Shown here piece after piece: positions 58,274 through 64,000 of a stretch of 64,000 nucleotides of DNA. Numbering within the stretch: position 1 is the first letter of the stretch; each line of letters starts with the position of its first letter. This stretch comes from Nitrospirillum amazonense. Lineage in GTDB: Bacteria; Pseudomonadota; Alphaproteobacteria; Azospirillales; Azospirillaceae. The notes below the pieces were generated by a model, which was not told where the DNA came from, searched no databases, and was given only the letters and a program-made list of their open reading frames with translations. The DNA lies in assembly GCF_007828045.1 (NCBI RefSeq), contig NZ_VITN01000004.1:248001-312000 (forward strand), given 5' to 3'. The translations under genes were made by a program, and so were the position numbers.

Positions 58274-60415
58274 ATGTCATCCCCTTCCATGTTCCACCCG
58301 GGGCAGCAGCCGGCGGCCCCCCAGCAGCCGGACGCACCGACCCGCCGGGGCACCAAGTCCGCGCTGCTGGATCCGGCTATCCTGGGCCCGGCGGTCACGG
58401 CCAGCTTCACCAAGCTGAACCCCGCCACCCTGGTGCGTAATCCCGTCATGTTCCTGGTGGCGGCGGTGGCGCTGCTGACCACCGTGCTGCTGGCGCGCGA
58501 CCTGGCCACCGGCGCCCAGGGCACCGGCTTCTCCTTCCAGATCGTGCTGTGGCTGTGGTTCACGGTGCTGTTCGCCAACTTCGCCGAGGCGGTGGCCGAG
58601 GGCCGGGGCAAGGCCCAGGCCGACAGCCTGCGCAAGACCCGCACCGAGACGGTGGCCAAGCGCCTGACCGGCCCCATGGTCGCCAAGGGGGCGGCCGTCA
58701 CCAGCTTTCAGACGGTGGGGGCCGCCGACCTGAAGGTGGGCGACCACGTGGTGGTCGATGCCGGCGACATCATCCCCAGCGATGGTGAGATCGTCGACGG
58801 CATCGCCACGGTGGACGAGTCCGCCATCACCGGTGAATCCGCGCCCGTCATCCGGGAGAGCGGCGGCGACCGCTCGGCCGTCACCGGCGGCACCCGCGTG
58901 CTGTCGGACCGCATCATCGTCCGCATCACGGCGGCGCAAGGCTCCACCTTCCTCGACCGCATGATCGCGCTGGTCGAGGGGGCGGAGCGGCAGAAGACCC
59001 CCAACGAGATCGCGCTCAACATCCTGCTGGTGGGCATGAGCCTGATCTTCATCCTGGCGGTCGTCACCATCCCGGGCTTCGCGGCCTATGCCGGCGGCAC
59101 GGTGTCGGTGGTGGTGCTGGTGGCGCTGTTCGTCACCCTGATCCCCACCACCATCGGCGCGCTGTTGTCCGCCATCGGCATCGCCGGCATGGACCGCCTG
59201 GTGCGCTTCAACGTGCTGGCCATGTCCGGCCGCGCGGTGGAGGCGGCGGGCGACGTCGATACCCTGCTGCTGGACAAGACCGGCACCATCACCCTGGGCA
59301 ACCGCCACGCGGCGGAGTTCATCCTCGTCTCGGGCGTCACCGACAAGGAACTGGCGGAGGCCGCGCAGCTGTCGTCCTTGAGCGACGAGACGCCGGAGGG
59401 CCGTTCCATCGTCGTGCTGGCCAAGGAGAAGTACGGCCTGCGCGGCAAGGACATGGGGGCCCTGAACGCCCGCTTCGTCCCCTTCGCCGCCCAGACACGC
59501 ATGAGCGGCGTGGATCTGGACGGCGGGGTGCAGATCCGCAAGGGTGCCGTGGACGCCGTGCTGCGCCACGTGGCGGCCCTGCGCGGCAGCCAGCCGGTGC
59601 GCCATCCGGAGCTGGAGGCCATCACCGAGCGCATCGCCAAGGCCGGCGGCACGCCGCTGGCCGTGGTGCGCAACGACCGGGTGCTGGGCGTCATCTACCT
59701 GAAGGACATCGTCAAGGGCGGCATCCGCGACCGCTTCGCCGAGCTGCGCCGCATGGGCATCCGCACGGTGATGATCACGGGCGACAACCCGCTGACCGCC
59801 GCCGCCATCGCGGCCGAGGCGGGGGTGGACGACTTCCTGGCCCAGGCCACGCCGGAGGACAAGCTGGCCCTGATCCGCAAGGAACAGGCAGAGGGCCGCC
59901 TGGTCGCCATGTGCGGCGACGGCACCAACGACGCCCCGGCCCTGGCCCAGGCGGACGTGGGTGTGGCCATGAACACCGGCACCCAGGCCGCCCGCGAGGC
60001 CGGCAACATGGTGGACCTGGACAGCGATCCCACGAAGCTGATCGAGATCGTGGGCATCGGCAAGCAGCTGCTGATGACCCGCGGCGCATTGACGACCTTC
60101 TCCATCGCCAACGACGTGGCCAAGTACTTCGCCATCATCCCGGCGATGTTCGCGGGGCTGTACCCGGCGCTGAACGCGCTGAACATCATGCACCTGGCCA
60201 CACCGCAGTCGGCCATCCTGTCGGCCATCATCTTCAACGCCCTGGTCATCATCGCGCTGATCCCGCTGGCCCTGAAGGGCGTGCGCTACCGCGCCCTGCC
60301 GGCCGCCAGCCTGTTGTCGCGCAACATGCTGGTCTACGGCCTGGGCGGCATCATCATCCCCTTCATCGGCATCAAGGCCATCGACATGGTCGTGACCGCC
60401 GTCGGCCTGGCCTAA
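58274..60415 (+). CDS. kdpB: KdpB, P-type ATPase subunit
   Basis: 713 residues. TGES phosphatase loop in [13 protein letters not shown], phosphorylation site [20 protein letters not shown] in the nucleotide domain, [31 protein letters not shown] and the [41 protein letters not shown] hinge. It hydrolyses ATP to drive K+ uptake via KdpA. ATG 58274 ([10 protein letters not shown]) has GGAG 8-9 bp upstream; the frame opens at a TTG (58238) without a site. The short Pro-rich N terminus is common. Confidence 0.98.
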   Translation: MSSPSMFHPGQQPAAPQQPDAPTRRGTKSALLDPAILGPAVTASFTKLNPATLVRNPVMFLVAAVALLTTVLLARDLATGAQGTGFSFQIVLWLWFTVLFANFAEAVAEGRGKAQADSLRKTRTETVAKRLTGPMVAKGAAVTSFQTVGAADLKVGDHVVVDAGDIIPSDGEIVDGIATVDESAITGESAPVIRESGGDRSAVTGGTRVLSDRIIVRITAAQGSTFLDRMIALVEGAERQKTPNEIALNILLVGMSLIFILAVVTIPGFAAYAGGTVSVVVLVALFVTLIPTTIGALLSAIGIAGMDRLVRFNVLAMSGRAVEAAGDVDTLLLDKTGTITLGNRHAAEFILVSGVTDKELAEAAQLSSLSDETPEGRSIVVLAKEKYGLRGKDMGALNARFVPFAAQTRMSGVDLDGGVQIRKGAVDAVLRHVAALRGSQPVRHPELEAITERIAKAGGTPLAVVRNDRVLGVIYLKDIVKGGIRDRFAELRRMGIRTVMITGDNPLTAAAIAAEAGVDDFLAQATPEDKLALIRKEQAEGRLVAMCGDGTNDAPALAQADVGVAMNTGTQAAREAGNMVDLDSDPTKLIEIVGIGKQLLMTRGALTTFSIANDVAKYFAIIPAMFAGLYPALNALNIMHLATPQSAILSAIIFNALVIIALIPLALKGVRYRALPAASLLSRNMLVYGLGGIIIPFIGIKAIDMVVTAVGLA

Positions 60416-60431
60416 AGGAGGCCCAGCAGCC

Positions 60432-61034
60432 ATGCTCAAGCAAATCCGCCCGGCCCTTTCGCTGGCCGTCTTTTTCACCATCGTCTGCGGCCTGATCTAT
60501 CCCCTGGGCATGACCGGCATCGCCCGCGTCCTCTTCCCCAGCCAGGCCAACGGCAGCCTGATCACCGCCAAGGACGGCACGGTCGTCGGGTCCACCCTGA
60601 TCGGCCAGAACTTCACGTCGGAGAAGTATTTCTGGGGCCGCCCGTCGGTGACCACCGACACCGACCCCAACGACAGCACCAAGACGGTGGCCGCCCCCTA
60701 CAACGCCGCCAACTCCATGGGCTCCAACTTGGGTCCCACCTCCAAGGCCCTGGTGGACCGCATCGCCGGCGACGCGGAGAAGTACGGCGCCACCAAGGAT
60801 CATCCGGTGCCGGTGGATCTGGTCACGGCCTCGGCCAGCGGCCTGGACCCCGACATCTCGCCCGCCGGCGCCTATTACCAGGTGGCGCGCGTGGCCAAGG
60901 CCCGGGGGATGACCGAGGCCGCCGTGCGCGCCTTGGTGGACGCCCACGTCGAAGGCCGCCTGTTGGGCCTGATCGGGGAGCCGCACGTGAACGTCCTGGC
61001 GCTGAACCGCGCCCTGGACGCGGCGCATCCGTGA
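60432..61034 (+). CDS. kdpC: KdpC subunit
   Basis: 200 residues. A single N-terminal membrane helix ([25 protein letters not shown]), then [22 protein letters not shown], the [13 protein letters not shown] motif and the C-terminal [32 protein letters not shown] with VDAHVEGR. It is a catalytic chaperone that increases ATP affinity of KdpB. AAGGAGG overlaps the kdpB stop, 10 bp before the ATG. kdpD follows after 115 bp. Confidence 0.98.
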   Translation: MLKQIRPALSLAVFFTIVCGLIYPLGMTGIARVLFPSQANGSLITAKDGTVVGSTLIGQNFTSEKYFWGRPSVTTDTDPNDSTKTVAAPYNAANSMGSNLGPTSKALVDRIAGDAEKYGATKDHPVPVDLVTASASGLDPDISPAGAYYQVARVAKARGMTEAAVRALVDAHVEGRLLGLIGEPHVNVLALNRALDAAHP

Positions 61035-61149
61035 GTAAGTTCTTGTCCTGAAAGGTTAAAGGCTCGCCGTTCCTGGATCGTTGGCGCTATTGTCGCCAGG
61101 GATCCCGGGCGGCGGCCTTTGCCGTTTGTACCGCCTCTGAAAGACTGCT

Positions 61150-63864
61150 GTGAGCCACGACCACACCAACCGCCCATCGCCGGATGCCCTGCTGAGCCAG
61201 GCCATGCAGGAGCGCCGGGGCAAGCTGCGCATCTACCTGGGTGCCGCCCCGGGTGTGGGCAAAACCTATCAGATGCTGGAAACGGCACGGCAGCTGAAGG
61301 CGGAAGGCGTGGACGTGGTGGTGGGCGTGGTGGAAACCCACGGCCGGCGCGAGACGGAGGCTATGCTGGCCGGGCTGGAGGTCGTGCCCCGCCGGGTGCT
61401 GGAATACAAGGGCCGCACCCTGGAGGAGATGGACATCGACGCCCTGCTGCGCCGCCGTCCCCGCCTGGCCCTGGTGGATGAGCTGGCCCACACCAACGCG
61501 GCGGGCAGCCGCCACGCCAAGCGCTATTCCGATGTGGAGGAGCTGCTGGCCGCCGGCATCGACGTGCTGACCACGCTGAACATCCAGCACGTGGAAAGCC
61601 TGAACGACGTGGTGGCGCAGATCACCCGCATCCGCGTGCGCGAGACGGTGCCGGATAGCGTGCTGGAGATGGCGGACGAGATCGAGGTCATCGACCTGCC
61701 GCCGCAGGACCTGATCAAGCGCCTGAACGAGGGCAAGGTCTATATCCGCGAGCAGGCGCAGCGGGCGCTGAAACACTATTTCTCCCCCGGCAACCTGACG
61801 GCCCTGCGCGAACTGGCGCTGCGGCGGACGGCTCAGCGGGTGGACGACCAGATGCTGTCCTACATGCAGCGCCACGCCATCCAGGGCCCCTGGGCGGCGG
61901 GCGACCGCGTGCTGGTCTGCGTGTCGGAGGACAAGACCGCCGGCGGCCTGGTGCGCTATGCCAAGCGCCTGGCCGACCGGCTGAAGACCCGCTTCACCGC
62001 CCTGTATGTGGAAACCGCGCGCACCCAGCGCCTGACGGAGGCGGCGCGCGACCGCATCGCCGACACGCTGCGCCTGGCGGAGCAGCTGGGGGGCGAGGCC
62101 ATCACCGTGCCCGGCCGCACCATCGCTGCCGACGTGCTGGGCTACGCCCGCGCCAACAACTTCACCCACATCATCATCGGCAAGTCCGAACGGCCGCGCT
62201 GGTTCGAGATCGTGCACGGCTCGGTGGTGCACGAGCTGGTGCGCAAGGCCGGCACCATCTCCGTCCACGTCATCGCCGGTGATGCGGTGGAGGCGGATGA
62301 GATCCCGCCCAAGATGGTGCGCACCCGCCCGGAATCCAGCGGCCTGGCGTGGCAGCCCTACGGCGTGGCGACGCTGATGGTGGGCCTGGCCACCGTGATG
62401 GGTAGCCTGCTGGGCAACACCATGGACGTGCGCAACCTGTCGCTCGTCTACATCGCGGCCGTCCTGGCCAGCGCCATCCTGCACGGCTACGGCCCCTCGC
62501 TGTTCGCCTCCTGCCTCAGCGTGCTGGCCTACAACTTCTTCTTCCTGCCCCCGCTGTACACCTTCACCATCCGCGACCCGTCCAACGTGGTGGCGCTGGT
62601 GTTCTTCACCATCGTCGCCGTCTTCACCAGCCGCCTGACGGCGCGGGTGAGGGAACAGGCGACCATCGCCGCCAACCGCGCCCGCATCACGGCCCAGATG
62701 TTTTCTTTTGCGCGCAAGCTGGCCGGCATCGGCGAGATGGAGGATTTGCTGTGGGCCACCACCCACCAGGTGGCACTGCTGCTGAAGGTGCGCGTCGTGC
62801 TGCTGATGCCCGACGACCATGGCGCGCTGGAGGTGCGGGCGGGCTATCCGCCGGAAGACCAGGTGGGCGAGATGGATCTGGCCGCCGCGCGTTGGGCCTA
62901 TGACAACGCCAAGCCGGCGGGGCGCGGCGCCCCGACGCTGCCGGGCACCCAGCGCCTGTTCCTGCCGGTTCGCACGGAACGCGGCGTGGTGGCGGTGGTG
63001 GGCGTGGATACCGACGACCCCGGCCCCATCCTGACACCGGACCAGCGCCGCCTGCTGGACGCCATCATGGACCAGGCGGCCGTGGCCATCGAGCGGGTGA
63101 AGCTCGTGCAGGACATCGACAAGGCCCGGCTGGAGGGGGAGACGGAACGCCTGCGCTCCGCCATGCTGACCTCGCTGTCGCACGATTTGCGCACGCCGCT
63201 GGCCGCCATCATCGGCACCGCCACCACCCTGAAGGCGGACTCCTTGGCGTCTGGGGGCGAGGGGCTGGAGCCCGCCACCCGCGCCCAGCTGACCGGCGAC
63301 CTGCTGGTGGAGGCGGAGCGCATGGGCCGCTTCGTGCGCAACCTGCTGGACATGACGCGGCTGGAGGCCGGGCTGGATATCCGCCGCGAGCCGACGGACC
63401 TGGTGGACGTGGTGCACACCGCCACCCAGCGGGCCAAGCCCGTCCTGGCCGGCCGTCCGCTGGACCTGGACCTGGCGGCCGACCTGCCGCTGGTGCGTAC
63501 CGATTACCTGCTGCTGGAACAGGTGCTGTTCAACCTGCTGGACAACGCCGCCAAGTATTCCGGGCCCGAGGCGCGGGTGGCGGTGTCGGCGGCGCGGCGG
63601 CACAACCATGTCGTCATCCGCGTGATGGATGAGGGCGTGGGCATTCCGCCCGACAGCCTGGAGCGTATCTTCGACAAGTTCTACCGGGTGGAGGCGCGGG
63701 ACCACCGCCAGGCCGGCACCGGCCTGGGGCTGGCCATCTGCCGCGGCTTCATGACGGCCCTGGGCGGCACCATCAAGGCCGCCAACCGCACGGACAAGAC
63801 CGGCGCCGTGTTCGAATTGACGCTGCCCACCGATGACGCGCTTGATGCCTGGATGTTGGAATAG
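61150..63864 (+). CDS. kdpD: KdpD, potassium/turgor sensor histidine kinase
   Basis: 904 residues from GTG 61150. N-terminal KdpD domain with Walker A GAAPGVGKTYQML and LVDELAHTNAAGSRHAKRY; a universal-stress-like domain (about 245-370, RVLVCVSEDKTAGGLVRYAKRLADRL); four close membrane helices (about 400-495); a GAF-like region; then the H-box SHDLRTPLAAIIGTATTL, N-box LLEQVLFNLLDNAAKYS and G-boxes DEGVGIPPDSLERIFDKFYR and GTGLGLAICRGF. It phosphorylates KdpE at low K+. The 115-bp gap after kdpC allows separate expression of kdpDE. Confidence 0.98.
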   Translation: MSHDHTNRPSPDALLSQAMQERRGKLRIYLGAAPGVGKTYQMLETARQLKAEGVDVVVGVVETHGRRETEAMLAGLEVVPRRVLEYKGRTLEEMDIDALLRRRPRLALVDELAHTNAAGSRHAKRYSDVEELLAAGIDVLTTLNIQHVESLNDVVAQITRIRVRETVPDSVLEMADEIEVIDLPPQDLIKRLNEGKVYIREQAQRALKHYFSPGNLTALRELALRRTAQRVDDQMLSYMQRHAIQGPWAAGDRVLVCVSEDKTAGGLVRYAKRLADRLKTRFTALYVETARTQRLTEAARDRIADTLRLAEQLGGEAITVPGRTIAADVLGYARANNFTHIIIGKSERPRWFEIVHGSVVHELVRKAGTISVHVIAGDAVEADEIPPKMVRTRPESSGLAWQPYGVATLMVGLATVMGSLLGNTMDVRNLSLVYIAAVLASAILHGYGPSLFASCLSVLAYNFFFLPPLYTFTIRDPSNVVALVFFTIVAVFTSRLTARVREQATIAANRARITAQMFSFARKLAGIGEMEDLLWATTHQVALLLKVRVVLLMPDDHGALEVRAGYPPEDQVGEMDLAAARWAYDNAKPAGRGAPTLPGTQRLFLPVRTERGVVAVVGVDTDDPGPILTPDQRRLLDAIMDQAAVAIERVKLVQDIDKARLEGETERLRSAMLTSLSHDLRTPLAAIIGTATTLKADSLASGGEGLEPATRAQLTGDLLVEAERMGRFVRNLLDMTRLEAGLDIRREPTDLVDVVHTATQRAKPVLAGRPLDLDLAADLPLVRTDYLLLEQVLFNLLDNAAKYSGPEARVAVSAARRHNHVVIRVMDEGVGIPPDSLERIFDKFYRVEARDHRQAGTGLGLAICRGFMTALGGTIKAANRTDKTGAVFELTLPTDDALDAWMLE

Positions 63865-63874
63865 AGTTGAGATC

Positions 63875-64000
63875 ATGAGCAAACCCCATCGCATCCTGGT
63901 GATCGAGGACGAGGTGGCCATCCGCCGCCTGCTGCGCGCCGTGCTGGCGCCCCAGGGCTGGACCTTGGTGGAAGCGGCGACGGCGCAGGAGGGGCTGGTG
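63875..64000 (+). CDS. kdpE: KdpE response regulator, N-terminal part (cut by window end)
   Basis: 42 codons are visible: MSKPHRILVIEDEVAIRRLL and onward through LAPQGWTLVEAATAQEGLV. The acidic pair E-D of the receiver domain is present; the phospho-acceptor Asp and the winged-helix domain lie outside the window. ATG 63875 is 10 bp after the kdpD stop. It should activate kdpFABC, probably through the T-rich block at 56156. Confidence 0.92.
   Translation, partial: MSKPHRILVIEDEVAIRRLLRAVLAPQGWTLVEAATAQEGLV

Noticed and set aside
1-64000. tRNA, rRNA, CRISPR arrays and insertion sequences.
   Set aside because: No tRNA T-loop/acceptor pattern, no rRNA-like conserved stretch, no regularly spaced repeats and no transposase motif were found on reading.

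Overview
The window is a chromosomal segment of a GC-rich alphaproteobacterium. The evidence is a GTTC-N7-GTTC type LexA box in front of an imuA-imuB-dnaE2 mutasome, a purQ-purL-bolA-grxD(CGFS) run, TonB receptors, PepSY-type membrane proteins and very strong GC bias at third codon positions. The overall feel is Rhodospirillales/Azospirillaceae, but this is inference: no rRNA or tRNA gene is visible. Two stretches (1-2090 and about 36535-38150) are visibly AT-richer and look acquired.

Layout. 1-2090: AT-rich three-gene unit on the plus strand, made of a Ser/Thr kinase (5' end outside the window), a PP2C phosphatase and a small PD-(D/E)XK-like protein, with overlapping or coupled starts. 2240-11220: secreted amidohydrolase, tandem TPR paralogues, peroxiredoxin-like protein, rpsD with its own promoter and terminator, cytochrome b561 behind an internally deleted P-type ATPase, a VOC protein, a sulfotransferase, a phasin-like protein and a 24-residue membrane peptide. 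11343-15183: grxD, bolA, purL and purQ on the minus strand, without purS. 15475-19468: succinate-semialdehyde-type dehydrogenase and an exported GH2 glycosidase, convergent on a shared hairpin. 19608-21282: toxin-antitoxin-like genes, comprising a frameshifted MazE remnant, a DUF5397-like/VapD-like pair, and a ParD-like gene coupled to a methionine aminopeptidase behind a perfect 26-bp palindrome.

21379-28174: SOS mutagenesis cassette (LexA box, imuA, imuB, dnaE2), then a Phd/PIN toxin-antitoxin pair. 28194-36334: MarR regulator divergent from a short-chain dehydrogenase, a lipase-like hydrolase and two paralogous TonB receptors. 36620-39275: AT-rich lone P-loop ATPase and a GC-rich two-gene cassette of unknown role. 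39285-46690: LysR regulator divergent from an FAD monooxygenase, an S53 peptidase, a second Phd/PIN pair, and an HTH-citrate-synthase-like protein divergent from a CoA-transferase with twin palindromes between them. 46818-55931: PepSY-TM protein, thioesterase plus acyl-CoA ligase, outer-membrane beta-barrel, RlpA, ankyrin protein and a periplasmic protein. 56287-64000: the Kdp potassium system (27-residue peptide, kdpF, A, B, C, D, start of E).

How the parts connect. The kinase and phosphatase are likely opposing partners, with the nuclease-like protein as a possible output. ImuA/ImuB/DnaE2 form one damage-induced mutasome. CGFS glutaredoxin and BolA are known partners in Fe-S/iron handling. 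KdpD/KdpE control kdpFABC, and a sequence block shared by the kdp leader and the beta-barrel leader suggests the porin may be co-regulated. A short hairpin repeat with compensatory stem changes occurs downstream of three unrelated genes.
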